A DNA stretch of 64,000 nt. Origin: BQOK01 sp048388525. Lineage in GTDB: Bacteria; Bacillota; Clostridia; Oscillospirales; Ruminococcaceae. This document shows, piece after piece, positions 6,225 through 14,700 of this stretch (position 1 is its first letter; each line of letters starts with the position of its first letter). The notes under the pieces are model-generated. The model made no database searches. It saw nothing but the letters and a program-made list of their open reading frames with translations, and was not told the origin of the DNA. Position numbers and translations under genes: made by a program. The DNA lies in the NCBI RefSeq assembly GCF_048388525.1, contig NZ_DBGCTQ010000092.1, positions 5,509 to 69,508 of the forward strand. Direction: 5' to 3'.

Positions 6225-8387
6225 TCAAAAAGCGGCCCCGGTTTGCCGGGGACGACAATCGCCCCCTTCGGGGGTGACGCGGGCCTCGTACTGGACCCCG
6301 TGCCAATAAAACCGGAAGCGAAGGCACTTCCACCCCTGGGGCAGATGCGGCGCCAGGCGGGGGCCATCGGGGGTGAAGTGCAGCCCCGCAAAGCCGAACA
6401 CCACGGCCTGCCAGCTTTCGCCCAGGCACGCCAGATGCAGGCCTTCCTTGCCGGTGTTGCCCATGATATCGCGCAGGTCCAGGTATAAAGCCTTTTCAAA
6501 ATAGCTCCACGCCGCGGCGGCCAGGCCGTTTTGCGCGGCAAACAGGGCATGGGTGGCGAAGCTGAGGGTGGAATCGTGCAGGCACAGGGGCTCGAACTCC
6601 TGCCAGGCGGCCAGCTTTTCCTGCGGGGTGAAATCCTGCGGCAGGCGGGTCATGAGCAGCAGCACGTCGGCCTGCTTGATGACCCGGTAACGCTGCAGCC
6701 GGTCGAAGCACACCCGGTGATAGCTGGCCTCGGATCCCTGCTTTAAGCCGGCCGGGTCCACCGGCTCCAGCAGATGGAAGGTGTCGTCGGTGCGCCAGTG
6801 GCCGGTGAGGGGGTCCTTGGGCAGCTTGAGCCCGTCGTGCAGGGCCTGCCAGCCTTGCAGCTCCTGTTCCGAGAGGCTGAGGGCCTGCCAGCGGGCGGGC
6901 TCTTGCGATTGCAGGTATCGCGCGGCGGCCAGCGCAAGGCGCAGGTTGTGCCGCACCAGCCAGCCGGTGAACAGGTTGTTGCTGGTGATGCCGCAGTATT
7001 CGTCGGGCCCTTTGCAGAACAGCAGGTTGTACCCCCCGGCGGGGTCGGGGGTGCAGCGGCTGGCCCAAAAGCGGGCGGTCTCCACATAGACCTCCCGGGC
7101 GGCGGGGGCCAGCGCCTGGTCGCCCGAGATCTGCAGGTATTGCTCCAGCGCGAACACCACGTCCGCCGTGATGTGAACTTCGCTTGCCCCGATGTCCCAG
7201 CTTTCGCACTGTTCGCTGCCGTCGAAGGCGGCCATCCAGGGGTAACGCGCGCCGGCGCCGTTCATTTTTTGTGCGTGGGCCCGGGCCGCCGGCAGGCAGC
7301 CCACCCGGTAGCGCTCCAGGCTTTGGGCGGCCTGGGGGTGGGTGAGCAGGTAAAAAGGCATCATAAACAGGTCGGTGTCCCAGAAATAGCAGCCCTTATA
7401 GCGGGTGTGAGTGAGGCCACGGGCCCCGATGCTGACGGTGTCGTCGCGCGGGCTGCAGTTGGCCATGAGCTGGTAGACGCAGTAGCGCAGGGCCGCCTCG
7501 CTGGCCTTGTCGCCCTCGATGCGCAGGTCGCTCTCCTGCCAGCGGGCCTGCCAGGCGGACCGGGCCTGGGCCAGAAGCTCGTCGAACCCGGCCCGGGCGG
7601 GGAGCGGCGCGAGGAGGGGGTCTTTATCGCGGCTGGTGTAAACACCGCACAGCTTGTCAAAGCAGGCGGCCCTGCCGGGGCGCAGCTCGCCCGTAAAGGT
7701 GTAACCCCACGCCTCGCCGGGGCGGCGCAGCTCTTCCGCCTGCCAAGCCGCGGGCTGCCGTAACAGCAGCTGCTGGACAAGCTCCAGCCCGGTGGCGCGG
7801 GCCCGGTAGCGGGCGGTCAGGCCGCCCGGCACAAATTCCGCGCCGAGCGCGGCCATCAGCTGCACCGTTTCGGTGCTTTCCTTCACCTGGTCGTCCGGCA
7901 CCGGGCGGTTGCAGCTGGCACTGAAGAGGCCGGTGATCACGACCGCGGTGATCGCCCTGTCGCTGCACAGGGTGAGGCGCTGGGCCAGCAGGGCGGGGCG
8001 GTCAGGGTCGAAAAAGCGCTGTTCGGTGACCGCCACCCGCGCGCCACCCGCCAGCAGGGTATATTGCTGGGTGAGCAAACCGCAGGCCAGATCCAGCGTG
8101 TAGGTCACCCCGCCCTCCGGAATACCGGGCTCGCCGCCCAACAGGAGGCGGTGCCAGGCCGGGGTGGGCAGGTTGACGAGATCGGTGATGCCGGGCTTGA
8201 TGCCGGCGAACATGCCCGCCACAAACAGGCCTTTTTCCGCCGGGCGGGCGGCGGGCTCGCCCGCCACATAGCCCCGCAGACCCATGCGGCCGTTGCCGGT
8301 GAAAAACAGGCTTTCGAAAAAGGGGTCGCCAAACCCGGAACTTTTGCCACGCACCAGCCAGCCGTTCAAAACAATGTCGTCACGCAT
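6225..8387 (-). CDS. GH65 family glycoside phosphorylase
   Basis: A 720-residue enzyme of glycoside hydrolase family 65, whose members use phosphate to cleave alpha-glucosides (maltose, kojibiose, trehalose and others), releasing beta-glucose 1-phosphate with inversion. Seen: an N-terminal super-sandwich with GNGRMGLRGY (31-40); the (alpha/alpha)6 barrel with GARGLTHTRYKGCYFWDTDL (321-340); the catalytic general acid Glu463 in KGPDEY; the KQADV motif (571-575); and the phosphate-binding GNTGKEG (643-649). Presence of the last two supports a phosphorylase rather than a hydrolase. Its start overlaps the upstream GH125-like gene by 8 bases. The nearby beta-phosphoglucomutase gene (16746-17411) fits the expected product. 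The substrate linkage cannot be read from the sequence. Confidence 0.9.
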   Translation of the reverse strand: MRDDIVLNGWLVRGKSSGFGDPFFESLFFTGNGRMGLRGYVAGEPAARPAEKGLFVAGMFAGIKPGITDLVNLPTPAWHRLLLGGEPGIPEGGVTYTLDLACGLLTQQYTLLAGGARVAVTEQRFFDPDRPALLAQRLTLCSDRAITAVVITGLFSASCNRPVPDDQVKESTETVQLMAALGAEFVPGGLTARYRARATGLELVQQLLLRQPAAWQAEELRRPGEAWGYTFTGELRPGRAACFDKLCGVYTSRDKDPLLAPLPARAGFDELLAQARSAWQARWQESDLRIEGDKASEAALRYCVYQLMANCSPRDDTVSIGARGLTHTRYKGCYFWDTDLFMMPFYLLTHPQAAQSLERYRVGCLPAARAHAQKMNGAGARYPWMAAFDGSEQCESWDIGASEVHITADVVFALEQYLQISGDQALAPAAREVYVETARFWASRCTPDPAGGYNLLFCKGPDEYCGITSNNLFTGWLVRHNLRLALAAARYLQSQEPARWQALSLSEQELQGWQALHDGLKLPKDPLTGHWRTDDTFHLLEPVDPAGLKQGSEASYHRVCFDRLQRYRVIKQADVLLLMTRLPQDFTPQEKLAAWQEFEPLCLHDSTLSFATHALFAAQNGLAAAAWSYFEKALYLDLRDIMGNTGKEGLHLACLGESWQAVVFGFAGLHFTPDGPRLAPHLPQGWKCLRFRFYWHGVQYEARVTPEGGDCRPRQTGAAF

Positions 8388-10176
8388 GAGGGGCAGCCCC
8401 TTTCAGCGCGGTGCGCAGGCTGTGGCACAAAAAGCCCGCGCAGGTGGCGAAGGCCTGGCCGGTGGCGGCCTCGCCGGTCACCTCGTGGATGCTTTCGCAG
8501 ACGATGCCGTTGTCCATGGAGGCTTTGCGCAGGATGGCAAGGCTGTGCCCGACCCGGCCGCACAGCAGGCTGTTGGCCACGCTGAGGATCCAGGGATGGG
8601 GCGCGTGGGGGCAGCCGATCTCGGCAATGGGGCTGGCGGCAAAGCTGTATTTGTATTCCGGCGAGCGGATCATGGCCACGGTGTTCTGGTAGACCTCATC
8701 CTGCGGGCTGCAAAAGCCCAGATACGGCAGCAGCTGCAGGCTGCCCGGGGGCTCGTCGTACACATCGTGGCCGCCGGAAAGATCCACCGACCAGGCGTAA
8801 TAGGGCCTGCCCGCCGCATCGGTTTTTACGCAGTGGGCCCCGATGGCGGCGCGCACCTGCCCGGCCTGGCACGCGAGGTCCTGCCGGCCGGGCAGCAGCT
8901 TGGCCAGGGCGCGCAGGCCGCGCCACACCAGCACGTTATCGTAGGTGAGGTAGGGGTGGACCCGCTCGTCGTCGGTGGGCTGCAAAAAGGTCTCGTACAG
9001 GTCGGCCTGCGAGGCCTTTTTGGTGGCCAGCTTTTGCAGCACCTCCCCGAGCCCCTTCTGCACCTGGGGCTCGGCGGCAAAGGCCGTGTCTCCGGTGGCG
9101 CCGACATACCGCTCCAGCGCCAGCACAGGGGCCATCAGCTCATCCAGCTCAAACCCGGGTTCCAGCACCGTGCCGTCGATAAAGCGGGAGTGAACCCCCA
9201 GGTTGCGCCGCTGGCGGCCGAACACATATTCCAGCATGCGGCGGGCGAGCGGCGGGTCGGCGTCCAGAATGGCGGGAAAGCTCCAAAACAGGCTGTCCCG
9301 GTCCCAATAGGCGGCGCTCACGTAGTAGCGGGGGCTGCGGCTGGTGACGAGCACCAGCTCCTCGGTGTCCAGCGTGACGCCGGTGGAGTAAAAAATGCAG
9401 AAGAACAGGTTTAAATTGTAAAGCCGGGTGAGAGCCTCGTCGCCCAAATCGAGAGTGCGCGCCCCCAGCCAGGCCAGGGTGCGGGCCAGCTCGGCCTCGT
9501 AGCCCTGGCGCAGCATCTCCTTGGCACTGGTGGCGGCGGCCACCTCCTCAAAGCCGAGCCCCCAATACAGGGTGAGCGCGGCCTCTTGGCCCGGGGCGAG
9601 GGTGAGATCGCACCCGATCTCATATTGCACCGCGCCGTTTTCCGCTGTATGGGTGGAACGGCAGGGCCGGTCGGCCATGGGGGCAAAGCAGAACATGGGC
9701 ACGCCGCAGCGCAGATCGAACACGAGCCCCCCGTTCCAGGGGCTCTGGAAGCAGTGCTTGACGCCGTCGATGGGCTTGTCCTCGTTGACGCAGTGCCAGC
9801 TTTCGGCCCATTCCCCTTTTACACCGAGGGTGAGAGAGAGGGGAGCGGCGGTGGGATTGTGAATTTCCAGCCGGAGGGCGAAGCCGCGCTCCTCCACCGG
9901 GGCGAGATATGTTCCGGTGAGCGCCGCGGCCCCCGCCCGGGCATGAAATTGGGGCACCCAATGGCCCAGCCTCTGCCAGCGCAGCCCGCACAGGGGCGCC
10001 TGCCCGCCCTCTGTTTCCACGAAGGGCAGGATCAGCGGCAGGCCGCCGCCCCGCACGTCCACAAGGCCCTTGTAATTCATGTGCAGAAAGGTAAAATCTT
10101 CGATGCCGGCGGTGGCCTGGTCGATGCGGGGCAGGGAGACCATCTCGTTGCCGGTGGGCAGATATCGCTCTGTCAT
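8380..10176 (-). CDS. Six-hairpin (alpha/alpha)6 glycosidase, GH125-like
   Basis: A 598-residue cytoplasmic protein without signal peptide. Residues 1-220 look like a beta-sandwich. Residues 240-598 form an (alpha/alpha)6 toroid with YYVSAAYWDRDSLFWSFPAI, RRMLEYVFGRQRRNLGVHSR, YLTYDNVLVWRGLRALAKLL and a late ASMDNGIVCESIHEVTGE. The WDRDS segment and the late ESIHE, with acidic residues in both, recall the catalytic pair of GH125 exo-alpha-1,6-mannosidases and GH15-like enzymes. Overall similarity seems distant, so the substrate is open. It is the first gene of the operon shared with GH65 and is read from a promoter facing the lacI-type gene. I am fairly sure of the fold and unsure of the family. 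Confidence 0.65.
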   Translation of the reverse strand: MTERYLPTGNEMVSLPRIDQATAGIEDFTFLHMNYKGLVDVRGGGLPLILPFVETEGGQAPLCGLRWQRLGHWVPQFHARAGAAALTGTYLAPVEERGFALRLEIHNPTAAPLSLTLGVKGEWAESWHCVNEDKPIDGVKHCFQSPWNGGLVFDLRCGVPMFCFAPMADRPCRSTHTAENGAVQYEIGCDLTLAPGQEAALTLYWGLGFEEVAAATSAKEMLRQGYEAELARTLAWLGARTLDLGDEALTRLYNLNLFFCIFYSTGVTLDTEELVLVTSRSPRYYVSAAYWDRDSLFWSFPAILDADPPLARRMLEYVFGRQRRNLGVHSRFIDGTVLEPGFELDELMAPVLALERYVGATGDTAFAAEPQVQKGLGEVLQKLATKKASQADLYETFLQPTDDERVHPYLTYDNVLVWRGLRALAKLLPGRQDLACQAGQVRAAIGAHCVKTDAAGRPYYAWSVDLSGGHDVYDEPPGSLQLLPYLGFCSPQDEVYQNTVAMIRSPEYKYSFAASPIAEIGCPHAPHPWILSVANSLLCGRVGHSLAILRKASMDNGIVCESIHEVTGEAATGQAFATCAGFLCHSLRTALKGAAPHA

Positions 10177-10207
10177 AGCATTTCCTCTTCTTTAAATTGT
10201 ATAAGTG

Positions 10208-10223
10208 AAACGATTAAACGATT
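10208..10223. promoter_or_regulatory. Probable LacI-type operator, tandem half-sites
   Basis: The half-site AAACGATT occurs twice in direct orientation, at 10208-10215 and 10216-10223. It lies just downstream of the expected transcription start of the GH125-like/GH65 operon, where a bound repressor would block clearance. The same half-site makes the perfect palindrome at 10339-10354. Confidence 0.7.
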
Positions 10224-10232
10224 TATAAGTCA

Positions 10233-10260
10233 AATATAACATAAAAATCGTGAGTGTCAA
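10233..10260 (-). promoter_or_regulatory. SigmaA-type promoter of the GH125-like/GH65 operon
   Basis: On the minus strand TTGACA (10260-10255), a 16-base spacer and TATATT (10238-10233) form a near-consensus promoter pointing to the gene starting at 10176. The tandem operator half-sites lie immediately downstream. Confidence 0.75.
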
Positions 10261-10290
10261 CACTATTTTGCACAAAATTTTAAAAATGTG

Positions 10291-10319
10291 TTGACATATA
10301 CTGCTGTTATGAGTATGAT
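10291..10319 (+). promoter_or_regulatory. SigmaA-type promoter of the LacI-family regulator
   Basis: TTGACA at 10291-10296, a 17-base spacer and TATGAT at 10314-10319. The start point would fall near 10326, about 13 bases before the palindromic operator, which implies autorepression. Confidence 0.85.
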
Positions 10320-10338
10320 AAAACTGTAATCATGAGTT

Positions 10339-10354
10339 AATCGTTTAAACGATT
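10339..10354. promoter_or_regulatory. LacI-family operator, perfect 16-bp palindrome
   Basis: AATCGTTTAAACGATT is a perfect palindrome with the central CG-spaced symmetry typical of LacI-family sites. It lies between the lacI-type promoter and its start codon and shares the AAACGATT half-site with the tandem site at 10208-10223, so one regulator probably controls both divergent units. Confidence 0.85.
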
Positions 10355-10385
10355 TAAGCCCTCCCGAGGAAAGGAAGTCAGCGCG

Positions 10386-11408
10386 ATGTCCAAGCGAGCG
10401 ACCTTAAAAGACGTAGCCGCCAAAGCGAGGGTGAGCCCGGCCACGGTCTCCTACGTTTTAAACGGCAAGCGCACCATTTCACGGCAGACCAAGGAGCGGG
10501 TGCGCCAGGCGATCGAGGAGCTGGGCTATGTGCCCGACCTGAGCGCCCGCAGCCTTTCCAGCCGCGACTCCAAGCTTATCGGGGTGGTGGTGCCCCAAAC
10601 CGAGCCGGGCAGCAAGCTGATGCTGCAGAACAATTTTTACAGCGAGATTGTGGGCAGCATCGAGTATCATGCGCGCCAGCACGGGTACCACGTGATCATC
10701 TCGGCCACCGATGTGAGCGAGAGCTACCTTACCCTGGCAAAGGAGCGCAACCTGGACGGGATCATTGTGATTGGCATGTACCCGGACGAGTTTTACCAGC
10801 AGATGAAAAAGACCCAGATCCCCATCGTGCTGATCGACAGCTACTGCAACGACCACTATTACCACAGCGTGCGCATCGACGACGCCTATGGCAGCTACCT
10901 TGCCACCCGCCATGTTTTGGAATACGGCCACAAGCGCATCGCCTTTTTCTGCGGCCTCATCAAGGAGAACGGCGTGATCAAAAAGCGGCTGACCGGCTAC
11001 CGGCAGGCGCTGGAGGAGCGGGGGATCGCCTACGACCCGGCGCTGGTGTTTGAGGGCAAGATCGACTACGAGAGCGGGGTGCAGCTGGCCCGCCAGCTGG
11101 CGCGTTCGGCCACAGAGGCCACCGCCGTGGTGGCCACCGCCGACATTTTGGCGGTTGGCGCGATGAAGGGCTTTTACGACGAGGGACTGCACGTGCCCGA
11201 CGACATCTCGATCATAGGCTTTGACGACCTGGAGCTGGCCCAATATATGACGCCCGGGCTTTCCACCATCAAACAGGAGATCCCGCTGAAGGGCGAGCGC
11301 GCGGTGGAGCTGCTGCTGGACAGCATCAACGACGAGACCCTCACAAAGCACGAGCTGGTTTTGCCGGTGAGCCTGATCACACGCGGGTCGGTAAAACGCC
11401 TTGGGTAA
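10386..11408 (+). CDS. LacI-family transcriptional regulator
   Basis: A 340-residue sugar-responsive DNA-binding protein. Residues 4-50 form the LacI HTH and hinge (TLKDVAAKARVSPATVSYVL, then NGKRTISRQTKERV, and AIEELGYVPDLSARSL). The rest is a periplasmic-binding-protein-like sensor: IGVVVPQTEPGSKLM, the strand IIVIGMYP, GHKRIAFFCGLIKENGVIKK, and the C-terminal DDISIIGFDDLELAQYMTPG followed by LSTIKQEIP. AGGAAAGGAAG precedes the ATG. It lies between the divergent phosphorylase operon and the ABC transporter genes and probably represses both until an oligosaccharide or sugar phosphate binds. Family certain, ligand unknown. Confidence 0.95.
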   Translation: MSKRATLKDVAAKARVSPATVSYVLNGKRTISRQTKERVRQAIEELGYVPDLSARSLSSRDSKLIGVVVPQTEPGSKLMLQNNFYSEIVGSIEYHARQHGYHVIISATDVSESYLTLAKERNLDGIIVIGMYPDEFYQQMKKTQIPIVLIDSYCNDHYYHSVRIDDAYGSYLATRHVLEYGHKRIAFFCGLIKENGVIKKRLTGYRQALEERGIAYDPALVFEGKIDYESGVQLARQLARSATEATAVVATADILAVGAMKGFYDEGLHVPDDISIIGFDDLELAQYMTPGLSTIKQEIPLKGERAVELLLDSINDETLTKHELVLPVSLITRGSVKRLG

Positions 11409-11423
11409 AAAATAAAAGGGGGA

Positions 11424-11546
11424 ATGAAAAAAGCGGCCCACACCCGCCTGGACAGCACGGTGAGCCGCGGCAAAAAACGCCACTGGAAGCAGCCTTTTTT
11501 GCTTAAATTAAGTGTAAGCGAAAAAGGCCGAAAAAGCAACCACTGA
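11424..11546 (+). CDS. Possible small basic peptide or leader ORF
   Basis: A 40-residue frame between the LacI gene and the ABC lipoprotein gene, starting at ATG 11424 with AGGGGG three bases before it and ending at TGA 11544-11546, 17 bases before the next start. The peptide is very basic (begins MKKAAHTRLDSTVSRGKKRH) and matches nothing I know. The ribosome site is closer than ideal. It may be a leader peptide or simply an open stretch in a 155-base gap. Confidence 0.25.
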   Translation: MKKAAHTRLDSTVSRGKKRHWKQPFLLKLSVSEKGRKSNH

Positions 11547-11563
11547 ATATAAGGAGGACGACC

Positions 11564-12883
11564 ATGAAAAAACGCTTTTCCATTCTCGCAGCGATTTTGG
11601 CCTTTTCGCTTGTGTTTACCGCCTGCGGCGGCGCTCCTGCCAGCGCGCCCGCCGGCACGGCCGGCAGCTCCGGCAGCCAGACTGCTGCGCAGGCGGCCCA
11701 GGCGGAGCCGGTCACCATCACCTTTGAGCAGTTCTCCGGCTCGGGCGACAACGAAGCCTACTTACAGCAGATGATCGACGCATACACCGCCCAAAACCCG
11801 CATGTGACCATCAAGCTGCAATCTTATGGTTACGACGATTATTTTCAGCAGCTCACCGCCAAGGTATCGGGCGGGCAGGCCCCGGACGTGTTTGAACTGA
11901 ACTACGAAAACTTTGTTTCCTACGCCAAAAAGGGCGCGCTGATGCCGCTGGACGAGATCATTGCCAGTCAGGGCATCGATACCGGGCGCTACAACAAAAT
12001 GGCCCTTGCGGCCTTCAACGCCGACGGCAAGCAATACGGCGTACCCAACAGCTTTTCCAACGTGGTGCTGATCTACAACAAGGACCTGTTCGACCAGGCC
12101 AAGGCAGACTACCCCACCGACGATTGGACCTGGGAGGACGCCATGGCCGCCGCCGAAAAGATCCGCGCGTTGGGCGACGACATCTTTGGCTACTACCACC
12201 CCATCTCCTTCAATGAGTTTTATAAAACGGTAAAACAGAACGGCGGCAGCCTGTTCAATGGGGACTACACCGAATTTACCATGACCGACCCCAAAAATGT
12301 GGAGACCCTGCAATATCTGGTGGATATGCAGCTGAAAACCAACGTGATGCCCACCCCCGCGCAGATGGGCGGCATGGGCGACTGGGATTTGTTCAAGTCC
12401 GGCCGGCTGGGCATGATCGTGACCGGCATTTGGGCCTTCCCCGATTACACCGCCAACTGCGACTTTAACTGGGACATCGCGGTGGAGCCCGGCCACACCC
12501 AAAAGGCCACCCACTTCTTCTCCAACGGCTATGTGATCTCCAAGGACAGCAAGGCAGCCGAGGAGGCGGCCAAGTTCATCGCCTTTATCTCGTCCGACAA
12601 GGAGGCCACTCAGATCCGCCTGGACGCCGCCTGGGAGCTGCCCCCGGTGATCGATGAAGCCATCATCAGCCAGTACAAGGCCGTTACCCCACCCGACAAC
12701 CGGGAGGCCGTGTTCAAGAGCCTGGACTACCTGGTGACCCCGCCGGTGATCACCCAATTTGCCGAATTGCAGGACATTGTGGGCCGCCATTTGAGCGAGG
12801 CGGCCGCGGGCACCGTGACCCCCGAAGAGGCCCTGCAGAACATGCAGGCCGAGTGCGAGAGCAAGATCGATCTGAGCAAATAA
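11564..12883 (+). CDS. Sugar ABC transporter substrate-binding lipoprotein (CUT1)
   Basis: A 439-residue extracellular lipoprotein that captures oligosaccharides for an ABC importer. Residues 1-20 are a lipoprotein signal peptide with the lipobox FTAC and modified Cys21, followed by an Ala/Ser/Gly-rich linker. The mature domain is a family 1 solute-binding protein: VTIKLQSYGYDDYFQQLTAK, APDVFELNYENFVSYAKKGA, LMPLDEI, WTWEDAMAAAEKIR and GRLGMIVTGIW. AAGGAGG lies 9 bases upstream of the ATG. It is followed by a hairpin and two permease genes; the hairpin probably makes this gene the most expressed. No ATPase gene is nearby, so a shared MsmX-type ATPase is expected. Confidence 0.93.
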   Translation: MKKRFSILAAILAFSLVFTACGGAPASAPAGTAGSSGSQTAAQAAQAEPVTITFEQFSGSGDNEAYLQQMIDAYTAQNPHVTIKLQSYGYDDYFQQLTAKVSGGQAPDVFELNYENFVSYAKKGALMPLDEIIASQGIDTGRYNKMALAAFNADGKQYGVPNSFSNVVLIYNKDLFDQAKADYPTDDWTWEDAMAAAEKIRALGDDIFGYYHPISFNEFYKTVKQNGGSLFNGDYTEFTMTDPKNVETLQYLVDMQLKTNVMPTPAQMGGMGDWDLFKSGRLGMIVTGIWAFPDYTANCDFNWDIAVEPGHTQKATHFFSNGYVISKDSKAAEEAAKFIAFISSDKEATQIRLDAAWELPPVIDEAIISQYKAVTPPDNREAVFKSLDYLVTPPVITQFAELQDIVGRHLSEAAAGTVTPEEALQNMQAECESKIDLSK

Positions 12884-12895
12884 GCGACCCACAGG

Positions 12896-12924
12896 GGAGG
12901 GCAGGCGGCGCCTGCCCTCCTTTT
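12896..12924 (+). terminator. Intra-operon hairpin after the lipoprotein gene
   Basis: GGAGGGCAGGC (12896-12906) pairs with GCCTGCCCTCC (12910-12920) over a 3-base loop, followed by TTTT. Located between the lipoprotein and first permease genes, it looks like a partial terminator or mRNA stabiliser that raises lipoprotein over permease levels. Confidence 0.75.
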
Positions 12925-12942
12925 AAGAAGGAGGAACCGCCG

Positions 12943-13863
12943 GTGAAACATTCCCGCCAGGCAGGCTGGAAAATCGCCCTGCCCTTTTTGGCTCCCAGCC
13001 TTGTCGGCTTTGCGGTGTTCAGCATTCTGCCCATGATCACCCTGTTGGGCATCAGCGTTACCGATTGGGACGGCCTCAGTGAGCTTACCCTGTTTTCGGA
13101 TTTTTCCGGTTTTATGGGGCGGTTTTTCGTGGGGCTGAAAAACTATATGGAAATATTTACCACAAAAGAATTGTATCAGGTGCTGGGAAACACCCTGGGC
13201 TTTGTGGCGCTTTACATACCCCTTATGCTTTTGGCCGCCCTGGCAGTGGCCCTGGTGCTGAGCAGCAAGGTGCGGGGCGTGGGCTTTTTCCGGGTGGTGT
13301 ATTACATCCCGGTGATCACCTCCTGGGTGGCGGGTTCGCTGATCTGGAAATGGGTCCTCAGCCCGGAATACGGCATCATCAACGAAATTTTGCGGGTCTT
13401 TGGCATCCAGGGGCCCAGCTGGCTGCAAAGCCCGGTGTGGGCCATGCCGGCCATCGTGCTGGCCTCGGTGTGGAAGGACATGGGCTATTTTGGCCTGATG
13501 CTGATGGCCGGCCTGCAAAGCATCGACCAGGGGTACTACGAGGCCGCCCAGATCGACGGGGCGGGCAAGCTGAAGCAGTTTTTCCGCATCACCCTGCCGC
13601 TGCTCACCCCCACCCTGTTCTTTGTAATGATTATCAGCCTGATCTCCTCGTTCCAGCTGTTTCCCCAGGTGATGATCATGACGCCGGACGGCGGCCCCTC
13701 CGGGGCCACCATGGTGATGGTGGAGCGCATTTACAAATACGGCTTCAAATATTACGAGATGGGCTACGCCTCGGCCTACAGCTGGGTGCTGTTCGTGATC
13801 CTGCTGGCGCTTACCGGCGTGCAGATGAAGCTTCAAAACAAGTGGGTGAACTATGATGAATGA
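12943..13863 (+). CDS. Sugar ABC transporter permease 1 (MalF/UgpA-like)
   Basis: A 306-residue inner-membrane permease with six predicted helices. GTG at 12943 is chosen because AAGGAGG lies nine bases upstream; the frame also runs back through the hairpin to 12853. The start KIALPFLAPSLVGFAVFSIL is typical of MalF/UgpA-type subunits. The ATPase-docking EAA loop reads YYEAAQIDGAGKLKQFFRIT, followed by LPLLTPTLFFVMIISLISSF. It overlaps the next permease gene by 11 bases. Together they form the transmembrane channel for the lipoprotein-delivered sugar. Confidence 0.93.
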   Translation: MKHSRQAGWKIALPFLAPSLVGFAVFSILPMITLLGISVTDWDGLSELTLFSDFSGFMGRFFVGLKNYMEIFTTKELYQVLGNTLGFVALYIPLMLLAALAVALVLSSKVRGVGFFRVVYYIPVITSWVAGSLIWKWVLSPEYGIINEILRVFGIQGPSWLQSPVWAMPAIVLASVWKDMGYFGLMLMAGLQSIDQGYYEAAQIDGAGKLKQFFRITLPLLTPTLFFVMIISLISSFQLFPQVMIMTPDGGPSGATMVMVERIYKYGFKYYEMGYASAYSWVLFVILLALTGVQMKLQNKWVNYDE

Positions 13864-14695
13864 AAGCTTGAAGGCCCGCAGGATCGCGGGAAAGGCGTGC
13901 TTTTACCTGTTTGCGCTGCTGATCGCCTTTGTTGTGTGCGTGCCGTTTTTCTGGATGCTGGTGACCAGCCTCAAGAGCCGGGGCGCGATCATGAGCGTCC
14001 CGGTGGAGTGGCTGCCCAAAGAGCCCACGCTGGAAGCTTACAGAAAGCTTTTTTCGCTGCCGGGGTTTGCCGGCTCGGTGTTCAACAGCTTTTATCTTTC
14101 GGTAGTGTGCACTGTGGTGCGGCTGGTCTGCGCCGCCATGGCCGCCTTTGCACTGACCAAGATCAGCTTTAAGGGGCGGGAGCTCACCTTCAAAATCTAT
14201 GTGACGGCCCTGATGATCCCGGTGCAGATCACCTTTATCCCCCTGTTCATCGTGATGACCAAGCTGCACCTGACCAACAGCCTCAACGCTTTTTTGATGC
14301 TGCAGCTGTTCAACGCCTTTGCCATTTTTATGCTGCGCCAGCGCATGATGACCATCAACAATGCCTACATTGAGGCGGCGGTGATCGACGGGGCCAGCAT
14401 GTGGAAGATCTTTTACAGGATCATGATGCCCCTGTGCTCGGGCACCCTGGCCACCCTGGCCATTCTGGCCTTTATGGACCTGTGGAACGACTACCTGCTG
14501 CCGCTGGTGCTGCTGACCGACCGGGCCAAATACACCCTGCCACTGCTGTTGAGCACCCTTTCCGGCCAATACAAAAACCAGTACAACCTGATGATGGCCG
14601 GATCGCTGGTGTCGATCCTGCCCATCCTGGCGGTGTATATCTGCGCGCAGAAATATTTTAAGGAGGGCCTCACCGTGGGCGGTGTAAAGGGCTGA
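13853..14695 (+). CDS. Sugar ABC transporter permease 2 (MalG/UgpE-like)
   Basis: A 280-residue six-helix permease, the partner of the preceding subunit. Helix 1 is KACFYLFALLIAFVVCVPFF, followed by the WMLVTSLKSRGAIM segment typical of MalG-type subunits. The EAA loop is YIEAAVIDGASMWKIFYRIM, followed by MPLCSGTLATLAILAFMDLW. The C-terminus KYFKEGLTVGGVKG is the classic end of CUT1 permeases. The ATG lies inside the upstream gene, consistent with coupled translation. The GH31 gene follows five bases after the stop. Confidence 0.93.
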   Translation: MMNESLKARRIAGKACFYLFALLIAFVVCVPFFWMLVTSLKSRGAIMSVPVEWLPKEPTLEAYRKLFSLPGFAGSVFNSFYLSVVCTVVRLVCAAMAAFALTKISFKGRELTFKIYVTALMIPVQITFIPLFIVMTKLHLTNSLNAFLMLQLFNAFAIFMLRQRMMTINNAYIEAAVIDGASMWKIFYRIMMPLCSGTLATLAILAFMDLWNDYLLPLVLLTDRAKYTLPLLLSTLSGQYKNQYNLMMAGSLVSILPILAVYICAQKYFKEGLTVGGVKG

Positions 14696-14700
14696 GGAGT

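Noticed and set aside
11500..11535. A CcpA-type catabolite site near TGTAAGCG
   Set aside because: Only one half resembles the cre consensus; the other half does not, so it is not listed.
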